Source of the DNA: Gnetum montanum
Lineage: Eukaryota > Streptophyta > Gnetopsida > Gnetales > Gnetaceae
Reading direction: 5' to 3'
DNA: 64,000 nt
Assembly: GCA_015680685.1 (NCBI GenBank)
Contig: MNCI01003715.1
Coordinates: 471,790-535,789, forward strand
The translations under genes and the position numbers were made by a program. The notes beneath the pieces were generated by a model. That model worked only from the letters and a program-made list of their open reading frames with translations. It was not told the DNA's origin and did no database searches. This document shows positions 12,149 to 24,442 of this stretch, in pieces (position 1 is the stretch's first letter; each line of letters starts with the position of its first letter).

Positions 12149-13024
12149 TGATGAGTCATGAATCTATTAGGCATTGACGTCAAATACCCAACATTAGAGC
12201 CCTAATGTCAAAGCCAGGAAACAATGTTGGATATTTGATGTCGGTTTTCTTTGCATGCCCATAAATATAGAACTTAGGTGAATGATTGGAACAGACATAG
12301 ACAAAAATAAGAGTTTAAGTTTTAGTTTTCTATTTTTGATAGTCTTTCTTAGAGTTCTGTTATTCCCAGTGCATGCCCATAGTGTGATGTTTGTAATCAT
12401 ATGAAATCTTTGTTTGAGTGTGACGTACTTGGACATGTTACATGATTGGAAAAAAAGATCGAGATTACTCCCATCATTGTAGCATCCACTTAGATTATTA
12501 TTGTCTTTAATTGTTAATTATTTACTATTTTCTTTAGCTAACATTCCCATTTATTGTGATTTACTATTCCCATCATTAAGTGGAATGCATACACCTTAAT
12601 CTCAAGCATTTAAGTGTAAGTACTTGGTAACCCAATAATGTATCATTTAGCACATCCAATGAGGTACAGTTGGCAATCCTAGAGGTAGTCTCACAAAGTC
12701 CAAGGCATGCACAGACGATCAAAAGTGGATACTCATTGCACATAGGCTAAGTTAGATTTTACTCTCCATTGTTTAGTAGCTTAATTAATTCATCTCTTTT
12801 TCATCATTAGGAGTAGCATAAAATTAGATAACCTCATATGACTCACTTTGGACTAAACCATACATGACAAAGCTACCACTAGTCCAAGTGGGAAGACAAT
12901 GAATTGTGATGAAATCATAACAATCTAGATAACACAACTAGTCGCATCCATGGAATTCAACCAGATAGTGCATGAATGCTTGTGATTCATATGGTTGAGC
13001 ATAGGAGTACCTCACCACTCATCA
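12149..13024 (+). repeat. 3' LTR of the F3-like element
   Basis: An 876-bp LTR with ends TGATGAGT and ACTCATCA. A purine-rich 'ctagggata' lies just before it. U3 holds dispersed palindromic pieces (tgacgtca, ccctaatgtc, gatgtcgg) and then TATA-like CATAAATATAG at about 12,260. The downstream half is alignable by eye with U5 of F1, F2 and F4 (ends ...GTACCTCACCACTCATCA). The partner 5' LTR is outside the window. Confidence 0.8.
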
Positions 13025-13560
13025 CTAATAATAAAAATATAATAGGATAGAAATTGTCTTATTAACTTATGAATAAGGAATTAAACTCTAGTCTAGCCTA
13101 TGGATGATGAGCATTCACTCTTGACTTGTGGGACAAATCTTGAACTCACATAATCATTATATCACTACTGGGATTACCAAACAAAAACATGTGTATGCTC
13201 TAAATTATTTGTACTCATTTCTCCATACTACTAATATGCATTGGAATATAAGTCATTATATTAAGCACATAGGAAAAACAAATATACAAAGTAAATCTCA
13301 TGAAAATAAATATTATGATAAGTCACAGTGTTATAGTAAAGGAAATTAATGTTGATTTTATTTCTATCATGAACTATGTTCAAGTATAGGTCACTTGAAT
13401 AGAACAATTAACTCAATTTTTTTTGTAGGTACTTGTTAATTCCTACTACAACTTATGAAAAAAAATTGACAAATTTTTCTTACCTATAGCTTTAATGGTG
13501 CATTGAATATGATAGATGGGTGTATTTATAGGAATTTATTATCACTGTAACTTCATATCT
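13025..13560 (-). repeat. Degenerate reversed F2-like LTR fragment
   Basis: Sequence order matches the reversed F2 LTR at 46,344-47,156: 'agcctatggatgatgagcat', 'ctactgggattaccaaa', 'atttgtactcatttc', then a TATA-like 'gtatttataggaat' near 13,520. It lacks the U5 end and is much diverged. It abuts the F3 LTR directly. Confidence 0.5.
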
Positions 13561-14099
13561 AAGATGTTGCAAATGTCATGTCATAGCCCACCAAAATATT
13601 TGTACGACAAAGGTTAGTTTGAACGAATTATTTTTTTTCTTTTTAACTTTCTAGGCTCATATTCATAATGCCTTGCACTTGTTTTTAAGTGTATGGAAAC
13701 CTTTAATTCTTTTTGTTAATTTTTTTCTTAACACATTTTCCCCTTTGTAGTTGCTTACACAGTGAAGACCAAACTATTTGGAGTTCATATCTAAGAGTTC
13801 AATGTTTGTTAGTAACTTACTTCAGAATAGAGTCATTAACATACAAAAGTCAAAGCATTTTATAATAATTTACTTACTCATAAGAAGATCATATAATAAT
13901 ATATTTCGAAAGCATATTATTCATTTTGATTTATCTTGGAACTAATATCTCCATGGTTGCAATGATTTAATTATTCACATATTTCTTTGTTATGATTTTG
14001 CAACTTCTTTTAGCTTGAACTTTAAATATCCTCACTTAGGACAAGTTACCATCATTAAAATAAAATAAAAATTATTTGATCTTGGACTCTATTTTCACT
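13561..14099. other. Unassigned AT-rich sequence
   Basis: I see no gene, repeat or terminal signal here. It may be host DNA next to the LINE 3' end. Confidence 0.4.
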
Positions 14100-15612
14100 A
14101 ACATATTTATCATAGCTTTTATTGCACGAGGGTGGGGTGGGGGTGTGATAGGGTTGGAGGGAGAGCAAGGGTGAACGGAAAGGGAGTGTCAAACCCCAAA
14201 AATTAAATATATTAAAAGTAAACAAATTTACAAAAAAACGTAGAGAAAGAGAAAAGAAACTTCAAAATAACAATGAAGAAAGACCTAATGGTTTTGGGGA
14301 TGTCTTTACAAGTTTTCATTCTTGCAACTTGTCCTGAAAAACCTCCCCTTTGGAGTAGGAAAAGGATTAGACCATGCCTTTGTTCAGAAGTACCCAAATG
14401 AGTTATCACTTCCTACTAAAGGCTTCTTTTAAATAAATAGATAACAAAAGAGAGAAACATTTAGGAATTCAACTAGAGCATCAGTTGTTAAATAATGTCA
14501 CCTTGAACTCACAAAGAAATAAAATTAGCTAGAGAATCTTTGTGAAAAACTACATTACATCAAAACTTCTAGATTGCATAAATAATAAGTGGACAAAAGC
14601 AATACTAAGTATGAAGTAGAAATCCTTGAAGTTGAGGAGTGTCACCAAATAAAACTTCATCCAATCCTAGTTGAAAACCATGTAAATACCTACTACACCA
14701 AGTCCAAGAGCTATGAGCAAGGGGACACGTAAATAAACAATGGGTGAATGTATCTTCCATGTTGTAGATAGGACATCTTGGGTCATGAACACCCAAATGA
14801 GAGTGATGAATACCAATAGGTAAACCTTGATGAATCAAATGTCACAAAAATTGTTTAATTTCTGAAGGAGTAGGGGCATTTCATATCTTGTGAATACGTT
14901 GCTTCCATACCTATGCATTGTGATTAATCTTCTAAATATGATTGAATCTTGGATAGATATTAGTATTAGAACTAATAAGAGTATACACAATCTTAAACTG
15001 ATATGATGAAACATTATGGCCATTAATTCAAGAAATCAAAAAAACTATTATGATAATCTTGAATTGCTACACTTCTATTCAAACTATCTAAAAGATCAAA
15101 AAAAGTAGACTTTTTAAATATTAATACCATAGAAACTAACACTCAAACTAGGTAATCTAGTGATTATGTATGCAAAGATATGAAAGGGAGGAAATGTCAA
15201 GCTTACACAATGTACTACAAAGATAAGGATGCTTGATAGCCTATATTTCATTATTAATGGATAGTTACCAAGGAGAAATCTTATCAATCATAGAGGTACA
15301 AATAGTAATATTATTGAAGTTCCAAAACTCATTCATAAAACTCCAAGCCTTCCAAATTTTCTTAATGACAATATAACCTAAAATAGTAATACCTTTTGGA
15401 AAAAGGATCCAATAATAAAAAATGAGTATCTCTCTAATAATCACTACCTCTACGTTTACCCATCTGAATGCACTTATAAAAAAGAAGCTTCCAAGGCTCT
15501 CTACTAGATAAGCATTTAACCAACCACTTGGTGCATGAAACAATACCCTGCTTATAGCAATTTGACAATCCTAATCCTTCATCCTCTTTGTGAAAAATGC
15601 AAATGTCCTAAG
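14100..15612 (-). pseudogene. LINE remnant, 3' part (RT C-terminus and zinc-binding domain)
   Basis: On the minus strand 15,543-14,605 encodes the end of a plant non-LTR retrotransposon polyprotein. Blocks are 'GWLNAYLVESLGSFFF', 'AWSFMNEFWNF', and then the C-terminal zinc-binding region with GLPIG, H, CPIYNMEDTFTHCLFTCP and W, the usual zf-RVT pattern. The frame shifts near 14,840 and 15,030. An AATAAA-like signal lies at about 14,117 on the minus strand. The upstream part of the same LINE is at 59,902-61,560. The two were separated by D1, whose target duplication ctaat flanks both cuts. A clear poly(A) tail is not visible. Confidence 0.75.
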
Positions 15613-16379
15613 TAATGAGTGGTAAGGTATCCCTACACTCGACCATATGAATATGAGCGTTACACACGTGATTCGGTCGAACTTCGCAGACTAAGTGCCT
15701 ATACGACTTATGGAACACTTAAGGTTAATCAATCGTTATCCTCCCAAACTCACTTGTATTTGTCACATTGTATGGTTAAGTGAGTCTAAGGTATTTGGAT
15801 TTTATATATTTTATGTTTTTATCACCTATGCTAAGAGAGGAAAGGGGTGAAGAGACTAAGTAACTAACTTTAACTAACTAAGCCTCAATCATCCTAGCAT
15901 CAGTATCCATTCCCAATTGCCATTTCACACCCTGAACCAATGCAACGCTACTGGGACTACCAAACACTACTCGTTACTGGGATTACCAAGCGTAACACAC
16001 GTGCTAAAAGCGGTCGTACTGAATGCACTTAACTATGAGAGTTGAGGGTTGAGAGAGATTAAGTCCTTAAGAAATCATTTAAACAATTAACAATAATTAA
16101 AGTCCTATTTAGCTTAGTCCATGCATTGCAAGGTTTATCCAAAAGTTCATCCTTATTGTCGTACACAATTGTGTGCTCAAGTACAGAATCACTTTGGGAC
16201 TCCTACTGCAGGCACATGAAAATTATTCTAACTCTGGAATGATAAAATGGCAAGAGTTTGGCTAAGGTCTAGATCTAGATGGAGAAACAAGGAAGAGCCG
16301 CCTCTTATTTATAAAACTAACGGTGGACTGCGATATCGCATACGCAATATCGTGGCCCATGCAATATCGCGTCCCATCA
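15613..16379 (-). mobile_element. Solo LTR of F1 family
   Basis: A single 767-bp F1 LTR in minus orientation with no internal region. The flanks ctaag (15608-15612) and ttaag (16380-16384) look like a target duplication with one change. The U3 palindromes (GCGATATCG...ACGCAATATCG) are at about 16,328-16,372 and the TATA-like box at about 16,306-16,316. It inserted into the LINE. Solo LTRs arise by recombination between the two LTRs of one element. Confidence 0.85.
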
Positions 16380-16443
16380 TTAAGAAACATGACAAAATCT
16401 TTTTCTAGAATGGCTATTAGAAAAAAATTTCTCACAAGCTAAT
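16380..16443 (-). pseudogene. LINE fragment between two insertions
   Basis: A 64-bp piece of the same LINE trapped between the solo F1 LTR and the 5' LTR of D1. It ends in ctaat, the target duplication of D1. Confidence 0.6.
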
Positions 16444-17365
16444 TGATGAAGCATCAAAGTGTCACATCGATGAGCCCTTGTTGATGTGGCCTCATCGATG
16501 TAGCCCCATCTACATAGTGTTGCCCCGTAGATAGGGCCACATCAACGTAGCATTTGTTGTGTTCATGAGGCCCCATCAACATAGCTCAACAATAAAGTCT
16601 ATAAATATAGGCTCATCTACCATGTCTATGAGGAGTCTTATCATAGTAGTAGCAAAGCTCTTGCAATTTTATCATTTCAGAGTTAGAATATTTTCTGAGT
16701 GCCCATAATAGGAGTCAAAAATTGTACGGATCTTTATTCAAGCATTGATGTACCTTAGCACACTAGTGTGAACAACAATAAAGATGAGCCTTTTAATCAA
16801 ACATTACAGCACTTGGAATAGATTAATGATTTATTTTTGCATTTACCATTTTCATTAATTATGTGATTAATTTAGATAAGTAAGATTTTAATTAATTAAC
16901 TAATTAAGTTAAATATATTAAACACATAAGTACAACTGCTTCAAGCATAACATGCAGCACTTGGCAATCCCAGCAGTGCTTAACGCTTGGTAACCTAATA
17001 GTGTTGTATGCATTTAGGATGTGTACGAAAAGTGGGACCAGATGCGTATGTTAGGATAGTTAGTTATTAATTAACAACTAGATTAGTTAAAATAGTTAAT
17101 AAATTGAGCTTCAACTTGTTATTAATCAACTTGTTATTGAGCTTCAACTTGTTATTATAAAATAATAAAAATCATGTGCCCTAATTACACTTAACCATAC
17201 AACTAAGCTTCACAAGTGTAGTTGGGAAGAAAATGATCATCACAATTAGATTTCACTTCCTAGAATTAGTGTACTTAAGAACTTAAGGTCTACGAAATTG
17301 ATCAGATTACACATGAACGCTTATAATTCGTATGGTTGGGCATAGGGTATACTTGTTGCTCATCA
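16444..17365 (+). repeat. 5' LTR of D1
   Basis: Starts TGATGAAGCATCAA and ends TTGCTCATCA. U3 has repeated CATCGATG and 'ccacatcaac' motifs (16,465-16,580), then TATA-like TCTATAAATATAGG near 16,602. U5 resembles the F1 U5 (…GGTATACTTG versus …GGTACCTCGC). Confidence 0.85.
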
Positions 17366-17366
17366 T

Positions 17367-17384
17367 TGGCACCATAGTTGGAGA
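17367..17384 (+). promoter_or_regulatory. Primer binding site of D1
   Basis: TGGCACCATAGTTGGAGA, a decayed form of the tRNA-Asp-type site TGGCGCCGTTGCCGGGGA, placed one base after the LTR. Confidence 0.7.
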
Positions 17385-17527
17385 GCTTTAATTGTTACGT
17401 GCATTATCTAGAATTTAGTACAAAATTATTTAATATCTTTTGAACAAACCCTAAAGTCATATCATACATCAAAATAACTACAAAAATTATAAGAGAGCAC
17501 ACCGCATTTCTTATCTTCTAATACAAT

Positions 17528-20209
17528 ATGTCTTCTTCTCACAGGAGTCATTCTCTGTCCAAGTTTGACAAAGTAAATTAGTAGGTGCCCCAGCAATACA
17601 TAGTGATATATGCTCATCTTGATGAATATCTACCCAATTTCACCTTCATCCTACACCAGGATGAATAACTGTAGTGGTGAGACATGGAGGACAACATTGT
17701 GTTGTTGCCCAATCAATCCATTCCTATGATGGAATATGATCCCATCGATGCATAATGTTTGAGGGATCAATAGCTAGAGCAGCATTATGAATCTACGAAG
17801 GGGAAGTGGTCTAATGATTCCCCATTCCTGATGTACCAAAAATATGGTAGAGAACCCTTCTCTAGGGGTTTTTCATATAGAAAGACTCCTCTCTTTGACT
17901 TCAGTGAAGGAGGTTAAAAGCAGAACGTGTAGTCCATGATACATAATCTTGGTTTTGGCAAGAATAGATCCAATGATAAAGGGGGATCCAAGGAGGAGAG
18001 TCATGGTAGGGATGTAGGCAAGCAGCATGATCATGAGCATGGTTGCAACCATCAAAGATGGGGTGGCAGGAACCATGATGGTGCTAGTTCTCCTTCCTCT
18101 TCATCTTTGTCATCATCTTCTTCCTCTTTTGCCTTCAAATGTAATCATAGGGGACACGATTGTGATGGAGGTGATCAACGGGACCGAGATGATCATAGAG
18201 ACCATCAGGTAAGTCAAGATCTATGGCATGGGCATTCAAGAGAGGCCCATTTCCATGAACAAAGGGGTAGCAAAGGGCATCATAGGCACCAAGGTCATGG
18301 CCATGATGCACCTTTACTTGTCACCCGAAGCACTAAACCTCATAGAGGCAATAAGAATTTTGAAAAGGCATGTGAAAGATAGTAGGATCAAGCGATTGGA
18401 TATGAAAAACATTCCCAAATTTAGGGGGGGAATATAACTTTGATTCAAAAAACCATCATTAAGCTTTTCATGATGTGTGTACCTTACAAAACATAGAAAA
18501 TGACTAGAAAAAGCTTAAGTTATTTTCCAAAATACTCATCAAAGAAGTAGAAAGCTAGTATCAATTCTTAGAGTTGGAATCAATCCATAGATGTAGTACA
18601 ATGCTTGAACTATTTAATGACAAATATCAAACATACTTCCAAGTGTCCAATCTGAGAAGGGATATCTAGGGTTGGAAGTAAGGAACACATGAGTCCTTGG
18701 ATGCTACCATGGGTAGATATTAGTCCTTATTACACTGATTTCATGGCCATGGTTACTCTTAATAGGAACAAATTCATCACATCATAGATGGGCTTCACTC
18801 TAAAATGAGAAGAACTCCTAGGATCTACCCCCAAGGAGAGCTATTAGAATTAAAAGTCCATTAGACCTAAAGGTTGATTAAGCAAGTAGCAAAAGGAGTG
18901 TTGAGGAAATAGGAAAGTGCTAAGGAATATAATAGGGATCCTTCCATTTACAAGAGGGAGGTCCAATATTCTGACAATGAAGAGGAATCACCTCTTGATG
19001 AGGTGGTGAACTGGAAAACCTTGTTGATTCAAAAATTTACCTCTAAAATTTTGACTAAGGTAGATCAGTTATGGAACTCTATGAATAGCAAATTTCAAGC
19101 TATTAAAAATTACTGAAGAGTCCAAAGAACAAAGTAGTGATTATGACCGCAAGAGATGAAAGGAAGCTGAACGTGCTAGTCAAAGGAATAAGGGTAAGAT
19201 TGTTGTCGTAGAGGAAATTGTGAAAACTAAATCAAATGATGATGGTGGATGTGACATCTTCTAATATGAACATCCTAAGGAATTTTTCCCCATCATGTCA
19301 TACTTACAGGATTCTAGGGTGTATGCTCTGAATCCATGACTAGCAAAAGGACAAACACCCAGAAGATTGCCTTATCATCAAAGCAATCCTAGGTAGTTTC
19401 ATCAGCAACAATAATATTATCCAAGTGGAACTCCATCACAAACATACGAGTAGTACTAATAATGGCAACACCCATAGTCATGGGGGATGCCACCACCAAG
19501 GTAGCAATACCCTTACAAACAACCAAATTCATATGGGTATTACATTCAGCAACCCCTATCTCCACATGATTCTTTCAATCACATTTCTCCTTTCCAACAT
19601 CACTACTATCCTCCCAAATACTATAAAACTCATTCTCCACATTCTAGGAGGGATACCACATTTCATCCTTATCCTCCTCCTATCCTGCACTTGTTCCTCC
19701 ATCCTCAACATAGCTACTGCCTACTTCATGCATGCAAGGTGAACTTCCAACCTAGCTGTAGTAATGCAATGCTACCAAAGTTGTTAATCTAAAATCGGTT
19801 AATCAACTAAGTGGCTCAAAACCTCATGCTAATAAAAGACCATTTTTTCAACCCAGTAACCCTACTAAACCCTCACAGACTCAAGCAGCTAGTCACCTTG
19901 CTCCTACCTCATCCTCTACAAACCATTCCATTGAGAACCCTTCAAACCAAATACCATCCAAAATTCATATTATTATGCACTCATGTTGTATCTGATTAGA
20001 TTTGGGTTGGCAACCTTCCTAGTAAATTAGTTAATCTTGGAAGTCCTCTTATCTATTTACAAATTGTTGGGAAACAACCATGTAAAGCTTTTCTTGATTC
20101 AAGTTTCAATGTTAACTTGATTTCTCCTAAGATGTATACTATTTGGAACCTGCCATCTCTCAAGAAGAATAATATTTTATTGGAATTGGCAGACTAGTCC
20201 ATTACTATT
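17528..20209 (+). pseudogene. gag and protease N-part of D1 (broken)
   Basis: Starts MSSSHRSHS and parallels gag of A1-A3: the aspartate-rich N-part, a His/Gly-rich linker (17,936-18,382), the core gag block near 18,440-18,900, an ESPLDEVVNWK-like block at about 18,985 and a degraded zinc knuckle (C-D-I-F) near 19,250. The protease begins near 19,990 with FLDSSFNVNLIS and is cut at 20,209 by A2. It resumes at 44,894. Many stops are present. Confidence 0.75.
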
Positions 20210-20828
20210 TAATGGGACGCGATATCGCATGGGCCATGATATCACGTAAGCGATATCACATCCCCCGCGATATCGCGTCTTCCCCTACAATATCGCGTAC
20301 GCGATATCGCAGCACATTGCCAAATCTATAAATAAGAGGTGGCTCTCCCTTGTTTCTCCATCTAGATCTAGACCCTTAGCAAAACTCTGGCAGTTTTACC
20401 TCTCCAGAGATAGAATAATTTCCATGTGCCTACAGTAGGACTTTCAAAGTGAACGGATCTTTATTCGAGCAAATATTGTACCTGAGCACAAGTTTGTGTA
20501 CGGAAATAAAGACAAACTTTTGGATAAACCTTGTAGTGCATGGACTAAGCTAAATAGGACTTTAATTATTGTTATTTATTGTTCATCATTTAAATGCTTT
20601 ATTAGTTAATTAATCTCTCTTAAACCTCAACACTCCTAGTTAAGTGCATTCAATACGACTGCTTCGAGCATGTGCGTTACACTTGGTAATCCTAGTAATG
20701 AATAGCATTTGGTAATCCCAGAAGGTTGCATTGGTTTAGGGTGTGAACGGTAAGTGGGAATAGATACTGATGTTAGGCATTAGAATTTAGTTAGTTAAAG
20801 TTAGTTACTTAGTCTCTTCACCCTTTCC
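20210..20828 (+). repeat. 5' LTR of A2 (cut by gap)
   Basis: Starts TAATGGGACGCGATATCG (normally TGATGGG) and has at least four GATATC palindromes before TATA-like TATAAATAAGAGG at about 20,329. The last part of U5 is in the gap. Confidence 0.9.
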
Positions 20829-20975
20829 NNNNNNNNNNNNNNNNNNNNNNNNNNNNNNNNNNNNNNNNNNNNNNNNNNNNNNNNNNNNNNNNNNNNNNNN
20901 NNNNNNNNNNNNNNNNNNNNNNNNNNNNNNNNNNNNNNNNNNNNNNNNNNNNNNNNNNNNNNNNNNNNNNNNNNN
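20829..20975. other. Assembly gap (147 N)
   Basis: By comparison with A3 about 300 bp should lie here (end of LTR, primer site, leader), so the stated gap length is probably too short or the copy has a deletion. Confidence 0.85.
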
Positions 20976-21054
20976 TTGGGAAGCTTAAATGAACTCTTAG
21001 GGTTAATCAGAAGAAAATTTAAACAACGACCAATAGCACACCGACAAGATAACA

Positions 21055-21608
21055 ATGTCTTCTTCTTCTCATAAAAGCACTTCACCACCTAGGGATCACA
21101 CAAGAGATAGTCGGCAGTCTAACACATGTAACCAAGAACCACCAGTTCCTTAATAGTATCAGGTGGTATATACTCATCACAATGAGTATATACCCAATTT
21201 TACTTTTATCCTCCACCAGGATGAACAACTGCGTTGGCATGACTTGCAAGGTAACATAGTGTTACCCCCAGATCGGGCAGTCCCCAACATGCTCCTTCAT
21301 GCTCTTGCATAGATAAGCATGACATAGCTATACGCTAAATACATTGTAGAAGATTATGACACAAGGGATTATCATCCCACAGCAGTGCAATGTTTAAGGG
21401 ACTCAAGGTAGGAGAGCTACCATACATCGTTGAAGGACAAGGGGCCCCATAACGATTCACTCATCATAAGAGAAATTAAGGGTGGTGAACCTATCTCAAT
21501 AGGTTCTCCACAAAATGATGTTCCCCCTCCTAACGATAGTGAGGAGGTGGGGTATTAGAACCTACACTCCATGATACACAACCCTGGTTTTGATTCCCAT
21601 GAACACCA
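21055..21608 (+). pseudogene. gag N-part of A2
   Basis: Begins MSSSSHKSTSPP and follows the A3 gag (52,665) closely, including the 'ggttctccacaaaatgatgt' region, until T1 interrupts it at 21,608. A stop follows QEPPVP after about 30 codons. It continues at 39,394. Confidence 0.8.
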
Positions 21609-22803
21609 TGTACCGTCCGAACTCGTCGATCTCCGGTTGGAAGGAAACAAAGGCCGTGGGATCGCAGGACGCGCACAAAAGACCCTACCTTCACCTGAGG
21701 GCAAGCTGGAATGAACAAAGGTAGAGTACCTTGGGTGGTCCGTACGCAGATTAGACAAGGATTTCCCCGAACGTACACCGAAGTGCTATACGCTGGGTTA
21801 TACGTAAACAGCGTAGCAGGCGTAAACGGAGCATAAACAGTGTAACTAATGCAAACAGAGTGTAAACGTAAACAGGCATAAATAGAATACGTATAACAAT
21901 TAATGCAAACTGTAAATGATTATGGGAAGAAAATGTAACAATGGCATTCCAGAATGAAATTACAATGCACTGGTCAAACGCAGTTGTGAGTGGAACACAA
22001 GGCGGACGAAAGCCCCAGTGGGTGCAGGGATGATTGTGGCTGGTTCACACTGTAAGCACAGTGTAGAGGCTATATGCTCAGTGTACAGGGTTGTCCAACG
22101 TAAAAGGTTTTGTGCTCTATTTCTCAGCATCTCTGTTCTCTGGTGTGCTCTGGGAATTTTCCAACCGTCCAGGATTTCGTCAAAAATTGGGCTTTTATAC
22201 AAGGTTTTGATGGCGGACTCGGGTTGGGAGACACGTGGCGCATTGACCGGGTGCAAGAGCATAAAATTTACAAGTGTACAATATGTTACATTTGTTGGGC
22301 ATATACAATGCTGCAGTGAGTGTAGACTGTGGGCATATACACCCTACGCTGGGCATATACACCCTACGCTGGGCGTATACGGACTTGGGCGTAGATGTCG
22401 TTGACGCTGGGCGTATACGCTGGTGGATGCTGGGCGTATACGCTGGGGCATATACGCTAAAGGTTTTTTCTTTGTACCAAATCTCGCTTTGTAGTGCTGT
22501 TTTCATGTCATCTCTAGAGGTTTCATGCCGGGCGTATGCATTTGTTGTACCTATTGAGCGTACATGCAGGGCGTGTACGCTAGACGTGTACGCTGGACTT
22601 CTACACTGGGCGTATACACTGGGAATGTACATTTGGGCGTATACACCCAGCGTATACGCTGGAACTGCATACTTAGTAAAAATTAAGCATCTGATCTCCG
22701 AAGTTGCCATGTTTGACACCAAATGTAGCTGTGGTCATCTGTGGGTCCCCAGGACCTGCTTGGTGTTGGACAAGTACTAAGCTCCAAATTTTGTGGTGTT
22801 TTA
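21609..22803 (-). repeat. 3' LTR of T1
   Basis: 1,195 bp, matching 38,201-39,388. In minus sense it starts TAAAACACCAC (TGAAACACCAC in the other copy). It contains a dense cluster of GCGTATACGC-type palindromes at 22,320-22,670 and GCGTAAAC motifs at 21,790-21,900. Confidence 0.9.
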
Positions 22804-22820
22804 TTGGCCCCTCTTTATTG
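22804..22820 (-). promoter_or_regulatory. Polypurine tract of T1
   Basis: Minus strand AATAAAGAGGGGCCAA directly before the 3' LTR. This is the expected plus-strand primer and fixes the orientation of T1. Confidence 0.75.
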
Positions 22821-23869
22821 ACATTTGAAGGAATCGACCTGAGAAGCGTCGACAAAGAAGTGCAAAACACCACAAGCAACTTGATAGAGACTTTGTCCAT
22901 TGCCACTTGACTAGATGTCATCGCATCGTGTTCAATAGTACATGGGATTGGGAAAGTGGAACTTTGTAGCTGGTAGGAGAATGGGGATTGTGGGGGCTAG
23001 TAACTGCCCAAGGGATTGTGCTTGGTGAAAAGGGGATGCTCTGGTGCATGTGTCATGCTGATCCTTGTCAATAGCCATTACTTAGCAGACTTGGAACCCA
23101 AACATGTAATGTGCATCCTTTGGCGGAACAAGACTCTTAGGTAGTGTTCAAAAGAACTTGCTGGCAAGACCAAAGCCATAGGAGGATGTGTTACATTCTT
23201 TGGAGGAACAGGGCCCTTGTGTAGTGTTTCGGGGGAACCTCTTGGTGGAGAGCCAAAGCCATGTAATTGTATGTTTCCAGATTATTTTTTTTTTGACATG
23301 AGTACTTGGTTTTAAGAAGATTGCCTTCCTGCCTGGGGCTTGTATGGGAAATGCTAAGGGTCTTGCATTTTCTTTTTGGAAGAAGCTTTGTTTTGATCTT
23401 GTGCTCATGCTCAAGTGCTATGTTTTGTGTTGCCACTGCTTCAAAGTGTTACAGTGTGCGATAGCGTGCTCAAAATTTTGAGTGTACTGGGTGTATCAGA
23501 TGTGTGGCTGAGTAGAGTGTACCGGTGAGTAGATAGGGGATGTACTGGGAAACGGGGATGTACTAGTGAATGGCTTGATTCAGTCTTGCAACGTAGGCTG
23601 TGAACGGCGTCTCTCCTTGCTGCTTATGATAAAATGCCTTCTTGTGCAAAAACCTCTAGGTGTCATCCTGCAAACACAATTCCAAGGAGATAAGAAAACC
23701 ATGAGTGAATATGGGAGCTTAGACTTACACAGTGACCAAGACATTGGAGGTGATTTCAGGCATGGCATATGAGCGGCAGCGACGTTGGTGGGATTGTCTG
23801 ATGGCGAGCGATGTAGTGATTCTGATGAAGCTTAAACGTGGCGGTGAATTGAGGAACTAGAAATGAACT
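22821..23869 (-). other. T1 3' untranslated region
   Basis: No believable frame. It contains an imperfect duplication of about 80 bp (23,110-23,190 and 23,195-23,265, both ending 'ccaaagccat'). Confidence 0.5.
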
Positions 23870-24280
23870 TGCTAGTTTATAGTCCTGGTGGACCGTGATG
23901 GGTTAGTTTTATGTCATAACCCGTTGGACATTGCCCGTTTAGCGTCATGGCGGACGTTACGTTGCCATTTTTAGTCTTAGCAGACTATGAAGAGGCAAGC
24001 TAGTTTATGGTCTTAGCGGACTTTGGCGAGTGCGACTGTGGTAGTTTACTGTCGTGCCGGACGGGTGCTAGTTTATCGTCATTACGAACGCTGTGTGGTA
24101 TCAGTTTATCGTCATGATTCCGGGACGAGCTGTGGTATCAGTTTTAAGTTATAATCCAGGACTGTTCTGTGGTATCAGTTTAAAGTCGTGACTCCAGGAA
24201 TGTTCTGTGATATCAGTTTAAAGTCGTCACTCCAGGACTATTCTGTGGTATCAGTTTAAAGTCATGACACTAAGACTCGC
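23870..24280. repeat. Repeat array A in T1 (GTTTA-GTC..GAC units)
   Basis: About ten imperfect units with core AGTTTA-N-GTC-spacer-GGAC. Those at 24,090-24,270 form tandem copies of roughly 40 bp containing GTGGTATCAGTTTAAAGTC. The GTC and GAC ends are complementary, so each unit can form a small hairpin. It lies between the integrase end and the 3' untranslated region. Arrays B and C share the core. Confidence 0.7.
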
Positions 24281-24442
24281 ACGTACCTGAGCTTGTACTC
24301 AAATGTAGAACGGTTTTAGGAACAAGTGATTGGTTGGATTGGAAAACTCATTGCCTTCCATATCAGCGAGCTTGAATGCTCCATTGTCGAATACTTTAAT
24401 GACCAAGTAAGGCCCTTCCCAGTTGGCTAAGAATTTTTCTGA

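Noticed and set aside
20801-21088. Open frames made largely of unknown residues, here and at 50,091-50,520
   Set aside because: They run through N gaps and are artefacts.
22195-22780. Repetitive proteins rich in Tyr-Thr-Pro-Ser-Val-Tyr-Ala in the T1 LTRs
   Set aside because: They are translations of the GCGTATACGC palindrome in several frames and both strands; no start context or conservation as protein.
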